Shown: in pieces, positions 46,527 to 54,884 of the stretch
Layout: the number at the start of each line of letters is the position of its first letter
Position numbering within the stretch: the first letter of the stretch is position 1
Source: Parasedimentitalea maritima
Lineage (GTDB): Bacteria > Pseudomonadota > Alphaproteobacteria > Rhodobacterales > Rhodobacteraceae
Reading direction: 5' to 3'
NCBI RefSeq assembly: GCF_005771405.1
Contig: NZ_VAUA01000010.1
Location: 62,001-126,000, forward strand
Length of the DNA stretch: 64,000 nucleotides
Program-made: the position numbers and the translations under genes
Notes under the pieces: generated by a model
Database searches by the model: none
Seen by the model: only the letters and a program-made list of their open reading frames with translations
Told to the model about the DNA's origin: nothing

Positions 46527-47594
46527 ATGGACCTGATCAGTCTGGTTGAACGTATTGGCGAAGCCCCAACCGCCGCCCTGTTTGGGTTGCTTACGGGTGT
46601 GGTGTTTGGTGTCGCCGCCCAGCGCGCCCGGTTTTGCCTGCGCGCGGCTACAGTCGAATTTGCCCGTGGCAAGATGGGTGGCAGCGTTGCGGTTTGGTTG
46701 CTGACCTTTTCAACCGCACTGGTCTGGGTGCAAGGCGCGCGGATGTTAGGGCTGATGGACAGTTCCAGCGCCCGCATGATGGCAGTGCCCGGCAGCTGGT
46801 CAGGTGCGGTCATCGGCGGGCTGATATTTGGGGTCGGCATGGTGCTGGCGCGGGGCTGTTCGGGGCGCCTTCTGGTGCTGGCGGCCACCGGCAACCTGCG
46901 CTCGGTAGTGTCCGGGATGATCTTTGCCGTCGTTGCACAGATGAGCCTGTCTGGCGTCCTCTCCCCCTTGCGCGACAGACTGGCCAACCTTTGGATTACC
47001 GCAGACGGGCGTAACATGGATCTGTTGACCACTTCTGGTCTGCCAGATTTTGCAGGTTTTGTGATCGGTAGCGCGATTGCAGCTCTGGCACTGGTGATTG
47101 CCCGGCAAAACCGTATCGGCGCATCCCGTCTGGTCTTTGCCTCGGGCGTTGGCTTTGCTGTCGCCTTGGGTTGGGTGCTGACCTATGCCCTGAGCCAGGT
47201 CGCCTTTGATCCGGTGCAGGTTGAGAGCGCCACCTTTACCGGCCCTTCCGCCAATACCCTGATGTTTTTCCTTGAACATGGATCAGTGCTGGAGTTCGAC
47301 ATAGGTCTGGTGCCCGGGGTGTTCATCGGGGCGCTGCTGTCTGCTGCAGTGGCGGGCGAGCTGAAATTTCAGGCGTTTGACGACGCCCCTACCATGCGCA
47401 AAGCAATGACCGGGGCCGCCCTGATGGGATTTGGCGGTATGTTGGCCGGCGGCTGCGCGATTGGCGCAGGTGTCACCGGCGGGTCGATCTTCGTCGGCAC
47501 CGCTTGGCTGGCCCTGTTCTGCATGTGGGTCGGGGCGATAGCTACGGATTGGTTGGTAGATCAACGCGGCAGGGTACAAGCCGCATTGAAGTAA
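46527..47594 (+). CDS. YeeE/YedE-family (TsuA-like) membrane transporter
   Basis: 355 aa with about nine helices. Cysteine-bearing motifs are typical: AQRARFCLRAATVEFARG (about 32-49), GMVLARGCSGRLLVLAATGN (about 107-126) and LAGGCAIGAGVTGGS (about 309-323). Members import thiosulfate or related sulfur species by relay between cysteines. The start at 46527 has GGAG before it. The neighbouring MFS gene and palindrome suggest local regulation. Confidence 0.88.
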   Translation: MDLISLVERIGEAPTAALFGLLTGVVFGVAAQRARFCLRAATVEFARGKMGGSVAVWLLTFSTALVWVQGARMLGLMDSSSARMMAVPGSWSGAVIGGLIFGVGMVLARGCSGRLLVLAATGNLRSVVSGMIFAVVAQMSLSGVLSPLRDRLANLWITADGRNMDLLTTSGLPDFAGFVIGSAIAALALVIARQNRIGASRLVFASGVGFAVALGWVLTYALSQVAFDPVQVESATFTGPSANTLMFFLEHGSVLEFDIGLVPGVFIGALLSAAVAGELKFQAFDDAPTMRKAMTGAALMGFGGMLAGGCAIGAGVTGGSIFVGTAWLALFCMWVGAIATDWLVDQRGRVQAALK

Positions 47595-47615
47595 CCTGAC
47601 CTTCTATCTTCCGAG

Positions 47616-48758
47616 TTAGCCCTCGCCCTGTATCTTTGCGTTCAAATACCGGGCGAAATCAAAGTTCGGTCGCTCCAGATGTGAAAGCAGCCCTGGCTCT
47701 GCACTCTTGGCGCAAAGCCCCCGGTACACCTTTTCGGTGCAGCCGCGATCTTCGTTGTTCACCTCGTCCAGCAGGGTTTTCAGGGCTTTGAAATGTGTCG
47801 CAGACTCTGGGTCATCCCTGAACTCGGGTGCAAGACCACCACCAAAGAGGATGTTTACATGGTCCGGTCCGTCGGGCTGCAACGACAGGTACCAGAAATA
47901 TCCGGGTGTCAGAGTGATCAACAAGGCCGGATAGATCGACAACAGATAGGTTTTGTTGCGATCTTCCCCGACAAGATGGGTGTTGTTGGGATGTGCCAGT
48001 GTCAGTGTCAGTGGCATCGTATTGTCTTTCAGTATCCAATGGTAGTTGAAGGCTGGCCGCCCCTCGGGACATGTCATTTTCTCCAGATCAACCGTTCCAC
48101 CAATGGTGCCTGCATGGCAGACTGGCAGGTGATAGCTCTCCATGAAGTTCTCAGCCAAGACCTTCCAGTTGGTGTTCCAGCGGTGTGTCTCGCAAAAACT
48201 TTCGACGTAGTTTTCCATGCCATAGTGACCAACAAGCGCATCAACCTCTGCCAAACCCTCGCCCACTGGGGTCGCGTCAGGGTTCAGCGTCACCATGATC
48301 CAACCTTTCCAGTCTTCACAGCGAAGTGTGGGCAGGGAAATTTCGGACTTACAAAAGGCGGTGTTGTGCATCATCGCCGGAGCACCACGCAGGGATCCGT
48401 CCAGATTGTAGGTCCAGGCATGATAGGGACAGACGATGGATTTCACCGTTCCTCGCCCCTCGAGCAGGGTCGACATGCGATGCCTGCAGACATTGGATTG
48501 AGCGCGCAGGCTTCCGTCGCGATCCCGCAAAACCATGATCGGCTCTCCGGCGATCTCCATCGTGGTGTAATCGCCGGGGTTGGGTAAAGAACTGGATCGC
48601 CCAGCGCACAGCCAGTCTTGACGGAACACCTTGTCCAGCTCCTGCTCCAGAAATTCAGTCGACGTATAAACCGAGGGCGGCATGGCCCGCGCCTGTTCAA
48701 ACGGAACGGCGACGTTGTCGCTCAACTCTTGCATAGGGTTCATTTTGGCCTCCGACAT
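47616..48758 (-). CDS. Rieske-type oxygenase, large (alpha) subunit
   Basis: 380 aa. The [2Fe-2S] ligands are C91, H93, C110 and H113. The mononuclear iron site has ENFMESYHLPVCH with H-x4-H (about 207-217), preceded by NWKVLAEN. Relatives demethylate or hydroxylate quaternary amines (betaine, carnitine, choline) or aromatic rings, using a separate reductase; none is nearby. A perfect 16-bp palindrome lies 51 bp upstream of the start. Precise substrate unknown; a methylated-amine substrate is plausible in a roseobacter. Confidence 0.9.
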   Translation of the reverse strand: MSEAKMNPMQELSDNVAVPFEQARAMPPSVYTSTEFLEQELDKVFRQDWLCAGRSSSLPNPGDYTTMEIAGEPIMVLRDRDGSLRAQSNVCRHRMSTLLEGRGTVKSIVCPYHAWTYNLDGSLRGAPAMMHNTAFCKSEISLPTLRCEDWKGWIMVTLNPDATPVGEGLAEVDALVGHYGMENYVESFCETHRWNTNWKVLAENFMESYHLPVCHAGTIGGTVDLEKMTCPEGRPAFNYHWILKDNTMPLTLTLAHPNNTHLVGEDRNKTYLLSIYPALLITLTPGYFWYLSLQPDGPDHVNILFGGGLAPEFRDDPESATHFKALKTLLDEVNNEDRGCTEKVYRGLCAKSAEPGLLSHLERPNFDFARYLNAKIQGEG

Positions 48759-48808
48759 CCGCGCCCTTTACGACGAAGTTGTCCGATTGGCAATTTCCAG
48801 AACTTGGC

Positions 48809-48824
48809 TGACCTGCACAGGTCA
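48809..48824. promoter_or_regulatory. operator-like palindrome before the Rieske gene
   Basis: TGACCTG-CA-CAGGTCA, a perfect 16-bp inverted repeat, 51 bp before the start codon of the Rieske oxygenase. Confidence 0.5.
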
Positions 48825-49145
48825 AAGAACTGCCAGGATGAATGCCCCGTCAGTTTCGATTTTCCTGTGAAGCTCTCTCTCGGCTGTGCGATCAAGTAAA
48901 GAATAAGAAAGGCGGTACCGCCAAAGCGGATGCGGACGGGAGATCAGTCCCGCTTGCTAAACGTTGTCTCTGCGCGCCCCTGTCTTGGTGGGGCCCTGTT
49001 CCAAGTGCCGGGGGTGTCAGGCCCAGCGATAATCGCGATTGATTGGCAATCTGTCAGAAAAACTGAAACCCTGAGTGAACAGGCCGCGCGCTGCCTGTGC
49101 AGCGCTTCCACCAAGACACCAACAGACCTGGTCAGGTTGCATTAT

Positions 49146-49214
49146 GAGTATTTACAGCAAAAAGAAACATCGACGCGATCAATCAACTTGGGTTTCTTTT
49201 TGCTTAAAATACTC
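49146..49214. repeat. two opposed copies of the 23-bp gene-end motif (downstream of priA)
   Basis: Left copy 49146-49168 and right copy 49192-49214 are inverted with respect to each other and separated by 23 nt, giving a stem of 21 pairs out of 23. On the minus strand the structure begins 26 nt past the priA stop and ends in TTTCTTTTTGC, so it can act as the priA terminator. Confidence 0.75.
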
Positions 49215-49239
49215 AAATTCCAAGCCCCCCCCAGCACCG

Positions 49240-51435
49240 TCAAAAGAAGTTCTGCGGATCGATATCAACATTCAACCGCAGCTCACCCTTTAACCGGCAG
49301 GGCGCAATCCAGCGCGAGATGGCATCCTGCAGCGGTACACCCTTGTCGGCCTTAACCAGCAGGCGCACCCGATGGCGGCCGCGAATACGGGCGATGGGGG
49401 CTGGCGCGGGTCCATAGACCTGCGCGCCGATTGATCGCAGCGGCCCATCATTGCGCGCCAACGCGTTGCCCAGATCAAACACCTGCGCCAGATCTGGCCC
49501 GGACAGGATGATCCCGGCCATGCGCCCATAAGGCGGCACCCCAGCGGCTTGGCGTTCCGCGGCTTCGGCCTTCCAGAACCCTTCTTCATCCCCTGACAGG
49601 ATAGCGCGGATCACCGGGTGCTCGGGTTGGAAGCTCTGCAACAGGGCCTCGCCTGGTTTCTCGGCCCGCCCAGCGCGGCCGGCCACCTGCCGCATCAGTT
49701 GGAACGTCCGCTCGGCTGCGCGTAGGTCTGATCCTTGCAGGCCCAGATCAGCATCAATCACGCCGACCAGTGTTAGCAGTGGAAAGTTGTGCCCTTTCGC
49801 CACCAGCTGGGTGCCTAAGATTATATCGGCCTCACCCTTGGCGATCTCGGATATCCGTTCTTTCAATGCCCGGGCCGATCCAAACAGGTCCGAGCTGAGC
49901 ACTGCGATCCGGGCGTCGGGAAACACGCTTGCGGCCTCCTCACCCAGCCGTTCGATGCCCGGGCCAACCGGGGCCATTTTGCCCTCAACCTCGCAGGACG
50001 GACAGACGGTGGGCAGTGGTTTGGTCTCGCCGCATTGGTGGCACATCAAGCGGTTCTGGAACCGGTGCTCGACCATGCGCGCATCACAATGGTCACAGGC
50101 CACCTGCTCACCACAGGCCCGACAAATCGTCACCGGCGCAAAGCCGCGACGGTTCAAGAACAGCAGCGATTGCTCGCCGCGCTCCAACCGTTTGCTCATG
50201 GCCGAGCGCAGAGTGGGTGAGATCCAGGTCGCTGGGGCCAGTTTTTCAGTACGCATATCGATGGCGCGCATGTCCGGCAACACCGCAGCACCAAAGCGTG
50301 CGGTCAGGTCTAATCGGCGGTATTTACCTGCTTCGGCATTGGTCCAGCTTTCCAGGCTTGGCGTGGCCGAGGCCAAAACCACCTGCGCCGAACACATCGC
50401 CGCGCGCAGCACCGCCATGTCGCGGGCGTTGTACAGCACGCCATCCTCTTGCTTGTAAGAGGTATCGTGTTCTTCATCGACAATGATGAGTCCGAGGTTC
50501 TGGAAGGGCAGAAACAGCGAGGAGCGCGCGCCGATCACCAGTTGCGCATTGCCCTGCCCCACCATGCGCCAGACCCGGCGACGTTCGGTCATCGTCGCGC
50601 CGGAATGCCACTCTGCCGGGGTCGCGCCAAAGCGCGCCTCGACCCGGGTCAAAAATTCAGCCGTCAGGGCAATTTCGGGCAGTAGAACCAGCGCCTGTCG
50701 TCCCGCTCGCAGACAAGAGGCCACGGCTTCAAGGTAGACTTCGGTTTTGCCGGACCCGGTAACGCCCTTGAGCAGCGTGGTGCCATAGGCCCCCGATTGC
50801 ACGGCCGCGGCCAGAACCGCCGCGGCCCCTGCCTGATCATCAGTCAGGGTTTTCCCCGGCAGTTCCGGATCCAGATGCGGATAGGGCAAATCGCGGGGGG
50901 CTTCTTCCTCGCGCAGCGCGTCCTGCTTTACCAGTCCCTTGACCACCGACGGTGTCACCCCGGCCAGATCCGACAGCTCCTTGGGGGTGAAAGCTAGCCC
51001 GCCGTAATCCTCGAGTGCGGCCAGAACCCGCGCGCGGGCATCGGTCATCCGTTCGGGTTCACTCAGCCCACGGCGCAAAACCTTGCGCATCGACACCGGA
51101 TCAGACAGCCCCGGCGCACGGGTGGCCAGCCGCAGCATCGAGGACATTGGCGTCAGGGTGTAATCTGCGGCACGGCTGAGGAACTGGCGCATCTCTTCAC
51201 GCATGGGGGCCACATCCAACACACGATTCACCGACCGCAGCTTGGCCGAATCGAAATCGCCCTGCCCCGGCCCCCAGATCACCCCCAAAACTTTTCGCGG
51301 CCCCAGTGGCACCTCGACATAGGCCCCACGAAAACAGCCGCCCTCAGGCGCGCGGTAATCCAGAACCCGATCAAGCGGTTGCGTGGTCAGAACCCCGACC
51401 CGCTCGCCTGCATGAAAAAACTCCTGTTCGCTCAC
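49240..51435 (-). CDS. priA: PriA, primosomal replication-restart helicase
   Basis: About 731 aa. PriA reloads the replisome at stalled forks. Walker A GVTGSGKTEVYLEA is near residue 230 and the DEEH box is in IVDEEHDTSYKQ. Two zinc clusters follow (CRACGEQVACDHCD and CHQCG ... CPSC), and helicase motifs V/VI in GTQLVAKGHNFP and QVAGRAGR. A GTG at 51435 with AAAGG 6 nt before is taken as start; the ATG at 51450 has its only G-rich sequence directly adjacent. It is divergent from tal. Confidence 0.95.
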   Translation of the reverse strand: MSEQEFFHAGERVGVLTTQPLDRVLDYRAPEGGCFRGAYVEVPLGPRKVLGVIWGPGQGDFDSAKLRSVNRVLDVAPMREEMRQFLSRAADYTLTPMSSMLRLATRAPGLSDPVSMRKVLRRGLSEPERMTDARARVLAALEDYGGLAFTPKELSDLAGVTPSVVKGLVKQDALREEEAPRDLPYPHLDPELPGKTLTDDQAGAAAVLAAAVQSGAYGTTLLKGVTGSGKTEVYLEAVASCLRAGRQALVLLPEIALTAEFLTRVEARFGATPAEWHSGATMTERRRVWRMVGQGNAQLVIGARSSLFLPFQNLGLIIVDEEHDTSYKQEDGVLYNARDMAVLRAAMCSAQVVLASATPSLESWTNAEAGKYRRLDLTARFGAAVLPDMRAIDMRTEKLAPATWISPTLRSAMSKRLERGEQSLLFLNRRGFAPVTICRACGEQVACDHCDARMVEHRFQNRLMCHQCGETKPLPTVCPSCEVEGKMAPVGPGIERLGEEAASVFPDARIAVLSSDLFGSARALKERISEIAKGEADIILGTQLVAKGHNFPLLTLVGVIDADLGLQGSDLRAAERTFQLMRQVAGRAGRAEKPGEALLQSFQPEHPVIRAILSGDEEGFWKAEAAERQAAGVPPYGRMAGIILSGPDLAQVFDLGNALARNDGPLRSIGAQVYGPAPAPIARIRGRHRVRLLVKADKGVPLQDAISRWIAPCRLKGELRLNVDIDPQNFF

Positions 51436-51478
51436 GCTGCTGCCTTTCATCCTCAGGGGTTTTTAATGCCTCGCTATT

Positions 51479-51530
51479 GCGTTAAAGGCTAGCGCAAACC
51501 TACGCCGCTGCGTTAAAGGTTAGCGCAAAC
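51479..51530. promoter_or_regulatory. tandem 21-bp operator-like repeats between priA and tal
   Basis: GCGTTAAAGGCTAGCGCAAAC (51479-51499, given here as 20+1 bases: GCGTTAAAGGCTAGCGCAAA then C) recurs at 51510-51530 with one base change. The period is 31 bp, about three helical turns. Each copy contains an imperfect TTGCG/CGCAA inverted repeat. The pair ends 30 bp before the tal start. Confidence 0.65.
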
Positions 51531-51560
51531 AATGGCCAACCCATCTAAAGGATCCGTCTG

Positions 51561-52214
51561 ATGAAATTCTTCGTAGATACCGCTGAAATCGACGCCATTG
51601 CCGAGCTGAATGAACTTGGCATGGTGGACGGTGTGACCACCAACCCGTCGCTGATCAAGAAATCCGGACGTGACATCATCGAAGTCACCAAGGAAATCTG
51701 TGATCTGGTAGACGGTCCTGTATCGGCCGAAGTCACCGCTGTTGACGCTGAGACCATGATCGCCGAAGGCCGCAAACTGGTGGAGATCGCTGAAAACATC
51801 GCCGTCAAAGTGCCGTTGACTTGGGATGGGTTGAAAGCCTGTAAAACCCTGACCGACGACGGTTACATGGTCAATGTCACCCTGTGCTTTTCGGCCAATC
51901 AGGCGCTGCTGGCGGCAAAAGCGGGCGCAAGCTTCATCTCGCCTTTCATCGGTCGTCTGGATGACATCAACCTGGATGGAATGGAGCTGATCGAAGATAT
52001 CCGCACTATCTATGACAACTATGGTTTCGACACTGAAATCCTGGCGGCCTCTATCCGCACTGTGAATCACGTGCTCGACTCTGCCCGTCTGGGTGCCGAC
52101 GTGATCACTGCCCCTCCTGGCGTGATCAAATCGCTGATCAACCACCCGCTGACCGACAAAGGCCTGGCGCAGTTCTTGGCTGACATCAAAGCGGCAGACA
52201 TCAAGATCCTGTAA
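51561..52214 (+). CDS. tal: transaldolase / fructose-6-phosphate aldolase (small class)
   Basis: 217 aa TalC/FSA-type class I aldolase. The Schiff-base lysine is K83 in [12 protein letters not shown]. The N-terminal [13 protein letters not shown] and the [12 protein letters not shown] motif (about 25-36) define the family. It links the pentose phosphate pathway with glycolysis; transaldolase versus FSA activity cannot be decided by eye. A strong terminator follows. Tandem repeats upstream suggest sugar- or central-carbon-responsive control. Confidence 0.95.
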   Translation: MKFFVDTAEIDAIAELNELGMVDGVTTNPSLIKKSGRDIIEVTKEICDLVDGPVSAEVTAVDAETMIAEGRKLVEIAENIAVKVPLTWDGLKACKTLTDDGYMVNVTLCFSANQALLAAKAGASFISPFIGRLDDINLDGMELIEDIRTIYDNYGFDTEILAASIRTVNHVLDSARLGADVITAPPGVIKSLINHPLTDKGLAQFLADIKAADIKIL

Positions 52215-52238
52215 GGTCACCGACAACGACAAGATTGA

Positions 52239-52269
52239 GGGAGGCGCCAAACGGTGCCTCCCTTTTTTT
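52239..52269 (+). terminator. rho-independent terminator of tal
   Basis: 10-bp stem GGGAGGCGCC/GGTGCCTCCC with one wobble pair, AAAC loop, then seven Ts. Confidence 0.93.
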
Positions 52270-52362
52270 GAAGCGTCGCCTCAATGATCTACTTTTGGGC
52301 GTCAGTGAACTGTGGATCTCGCCGCACCTCTCAAAACACGATGCCGCCTTCTGCAAATGAGG

Positions 52363-53547
52363 TTAGCCGAGCTCTGAGGCCAGCGCCCCAAGGCCCTTTC
52401 CTATGCCGTCGGCGGCTTTGACCAGATTTTGCCCGCCCGCAGCAATCGTCGAAACGCCTGCAGAGAGACCAAGGCTACCGATCCAGACCGCCCATTTAGC
52501 CCAGGTGGGATCTTTGTGGCGCAGTGCATCCACAGCCTTTTGGGTGCTGTCGCGAAATTTCTCGGCCGGTTTCAGTCTGGCATCAAAGTCTTCGATGTCT
52601 TTGATAAGCTGTGATGTAGCTTTGCGCGCCTGCTCCATCGCCTCAAACAGACCGTCAATCTTCTTGCTTTTGTATTTTCGGTCTTTGACCATTTTACCAA
52701 GCTTTTTGTCGATCTCCTTGTCGAGTTTGCTTTGCTGATCGAGGATTTTGTTTAGCTCTTTGCCCAGCTTGGCAGCTTCCAGATCAAGGTTCTTGAGCTT
52801 GGCCTTGTAGGTTTCAAGATGTTTGTCGACCCGGTTGAAACCCGAAGTTTCTATCATCAGGAAATCAGCCAGAAACTCTTTGCCGATTTCCTTGGCCTTC
52901 ACCTTGGCTTTTGATTGCTTGGTATAAGCTGCAACGAGTTCCTTGATCGCCTTTTCGAGGTTCTTATGAACCTTCTCCAGATCTGAGGTGACTTTCTGAA
53001 TTGCCCTTGCCACAGAGACGACGCTTTGGGCGATGCCATAGATACTTGCCGCGATAGAGACCCCGCCTGTCACCGCACCTGCCGCAAGTGACGCGGTGCT
53101 GCCGATGGCACAGGCGCTGCCGATAACGATCGTGCTCACCACTTTTAGACGATATTTCTTACGGTCTTTGTTGGCCTGTTTCCACTTACTAAAGTGGGCA
53201 TTGGCGACACCTTCGATCGACTTCTGGTACTTCGCGAAGATCTTGTTGATGTCAGCGTCGAACTCTTTGCATTCCTTGTCGGTCAGCGGCATGACCGACC
53301 CGAGGTTATCAGCGGCTTGCACACGCAGACTGACTTCGCCCAGCAATTTTTTGTACTCTTTGGTTGCGTCATCATAAAGTTTGGCAACAAATCTGGCGTC
53401 GGTATCGAGCTCTTTGGCAACGCTGCTGTCAACTTCGCAGCTCGCTACAAAGGTCATTTTCCCCAGCTCGACGAATTTTGGTTTTACTATCTTGGCGACC
53501 TCGTTTTTGACGTCAGCCTTTATAATCGTTAGTTTTTCCTTGCCCAC
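52363..53547 (-). CDS. lysine-rich helical protein with long hydrophobic centre, unknown
   Basis: 394 aa, strongly helical and rich in Lys and Glu, with coiled-coil-like stretches on both sides of a hydrophobic Gly/Ala/Ser segment (about 148-195, including IVIGSACAIGSTASLAAG and GVSIAASIYGIAQSVVSVA). A second, shorter hydrophobic part lies near the C-terminus (VWIGSLGLSAGVSTIAAGG). There is no signal peptide. This layout recalls alpha-helical pore-forming toxins such as the ClyA/Hbl group, but that is shape only. The GTG at 53547 is taken as start because AAAGGAG sits 8 nt before it; the ATG at 53568 would include that site in the gene. No homologous family recognised. Confidence 0.72.
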   Translation of the reverse strand: MGKEKLTIIKADVKNEVAKIVKPKFVELGKMTFVASCEVDSSVAKELDTDARFVAKLYDDATKEYKKLLGEVSLRVQAADNLGSVMPLTDKECKEFDADINKIFAKYQKSIEGVANAHFSKWKQANKDRKKYRLKVVSTIVIGSACAIGSTASLAAGAVTGGVSIAASIYGIAQSVVSVARAIQKVTSDLEKVHKNLEKAIKELVAAYTKQSKAKVKAKEIGKEFLADFLMIETSGFNRVDKHLETYKAKLKNLDLEAAKLGKELNKILDQQSKLDKEIDKKLGKMVKDRKYKSKKIDGLFEAMEQARKATSQLIKDIEDFDARLKPAEKFRDSTQKAVDALRHKDPTWAKWAVWIGSLGLSAGVSTIAAGGQNLVKAADGIGKGLGALASELG

Positions 53548-53692
53548 GCAAAGCGCTCCTTTTTGCACCTCTCAAAAGTGTAACGGATATTTGCCAAACC
53601 TGTCTTCCTTTAATTTCAGATTTCCAAGACGGCCCTTTAGACGTGAGACAGAGGCTATAGATTTGGGTCAAGGCAACCGCAGTTCGGTTGTT

Positions 53693-54094
53693 TTACTGAA
53701 CCATCAGGCTGGCAAACACATCCTGATAGGACTCCAATGCGAGGTCCGGTAACGCAGAGGCAAGGCTAAATGAAGCCCAGCGCAACTCGCTATGTTCATC
53801 GCCTAAATTGGCGGGCTCTTTGTCCCATTCTTCAACGATAAAGAGGTGAAACGTCACATCGGTTCCATCCGATTGCTGGCGGTCATAAAGCCGTGTCAGC
53901 AGCCTCACTGATTTGGGTACAATGCCAATCTCTTCGAACAGTTCCCTTTGCAGGGCTTGTTCTAGCGTTTCACCCGTTTCGACATGCCCGCCAGGGAAGC
54001 TCCAAGTGTTGGGATATAGACGTCGGTTGGCACAGCGCCGGGCCATCAGGACTTGCCCATTTCTAACAAGTAACCCGTTTACGATATCTACCAT
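53693..54094 (-). CDS. NUDIX hydrolase
   Basis: 133 aa. The Nudix box GX5EX7REUXEEXGU is complete, from about residue 37 (FPGGHVETGETLEQAL, then RELFEEIG). It hydrolyses nucleoside diphosphate derivatives, and MutT-like roles are possible. The ATG at 54094 (MVDIVNGLLVRNGQVLMARR) is favoured since Nudix proteins begin that way; an upstream ATG at 54139 exists. It lies in the block of accessory genes between tal and the DUF484 gene. Confidence 0.88.
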   Translation of the reverse strand: MVDIVNGLLVRNGQVLMARRCANRRLYPNTWSFPGGHVETGETLEQALQRELFEEIGIVPKSVRLLTRLYDRQQSDGTDVTFHLFIVEEWDKEPANLGDEHSELRWASFSLASALPDLALESYQDVFASLMVQ

Positions 54095-54259
54095 GCAAGA
54101 CACATCCAATAACCCTTTCGCGAAACGAACCATTTCCAATCACTGCAGGCCTCAAATGGTTACTCGCAATGCAGGCATGACCAGACCTGCGTCTTTACAG
54201 ATATACGAAAATGGGAAATTGGCATGTACGAATGTATTTCGTAGTAATTGTAATTTTTT

Positions 54260-54694
54260 ATGTGTCGGTTCAAATTGTTTTCTGTCGTGGCCTTGGGAAT
54301 ATTCTTGCTCGCGGGTGCCTCAACCGCGCAATCGCAAATCAGTGGAACATATGAGGGAGTCATTCATAGTTCCGGCAAAAACTATCCGGGATTGACTGAA
54401 TTCAAACAGACCGCATCAGGTGAGTTTACAGGAACCTATGTATTTCAGGGGCGGTCCCAGTACGAAACCGGAACCCTCTCGGACTGCAAGCTTAAGCGTT
54501 TAGTTTTGCAGTGCATTTGGACAGATGCCTATGGATCGGGTGATTGGCGGGTAAAATTCTCACGCGACTTTGTAAAGTTCCAAGGCCTGTGGTTTGGGAG
54601 TGTTGGGCAGATAGAAGAATTCGGCAATAAAGGTGGCATGCGGTGGAATGGCGTCCGAAAGCAGTCGCTTTCTTCATCAAGTACCGGCGCGTAG
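54260..54694 (+). CDS. secreted hypothetical protein, 144 aa
   Basis: Signal peptide MCRFKLFSVVALGIFLLAG and on, cleavage likely before QSQISG. The mature part is rich in Gly, Ser and aromatic residues, with G-x-Y/W patterns (SGTYEGVIHSSG, GEFTGTYVFQGR, MRWNGVR) that recall beta-strand repeats of MORN-like or extracellular proteins. Two cysteines (DCKLKRLVLQC) could pair. The 120 bp upstream are clearly AT-rich compared with the rest of the window, and no clear ribosome site is seen. Function unknown. Confidence 0.7.
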   Translation: MCRFKLFSVVALGIFLLAGASTAQSQISGTYEGVIHSSGKNYPGLTEFKQTASGEFTGTYVFQGRSQYETGTLSDCKLKRLVLQCIWTDAYGSGDWRVKFSRDFVKFQGLWFGSVGQIEEFGNKGGMRWNGVRKQSLSSSSTGA

Positions 54695-54884
54695 GTGTTT
54701 TCTAGATACGAGATAGAAGACTCGGCCCCCGCTTTTGATACACGCCGGATCAATTCAAGCTTAGTCGCCATTTGAGAGCATGTTACGCCCCGCACTGCGC
54801 AAAAAACTGCCCCTGCATAAAAAATCCCCACTTTTCATTAAAACCCGTGTTATACCGTGCGCCAAACCCAGCAGAGGTCAAAGA

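Larger units (their letters stand above)
48759..49239. other. intergenic region between the Rieske gene and priA
   Basis: 481 bp. Both flanking genes are on the minus strand. It holds a regulator-like palindrome near the Rieske start and a large inverted repeat at 49146-49214 past the priA stop. In the middle, short frames (for example 48930-49355 on the plus strand) show no family resemblance and lie over the end of priA. I see no gene. Confidence 0.7.

Noticed and set aside
47793-48587. 264-codon open frame opposite the Rieske oxygenase
   Set aside because: The Rieske gene on the other strand has all metal ligands; this frame has none of a protein family.
48930-49355. Possible 141-aa gene in the gap before priA
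   Set aside because: Low-complexity translation, it runs into the end of priA and across the inverted repeat at 49146-49214, and has no ribosome site.
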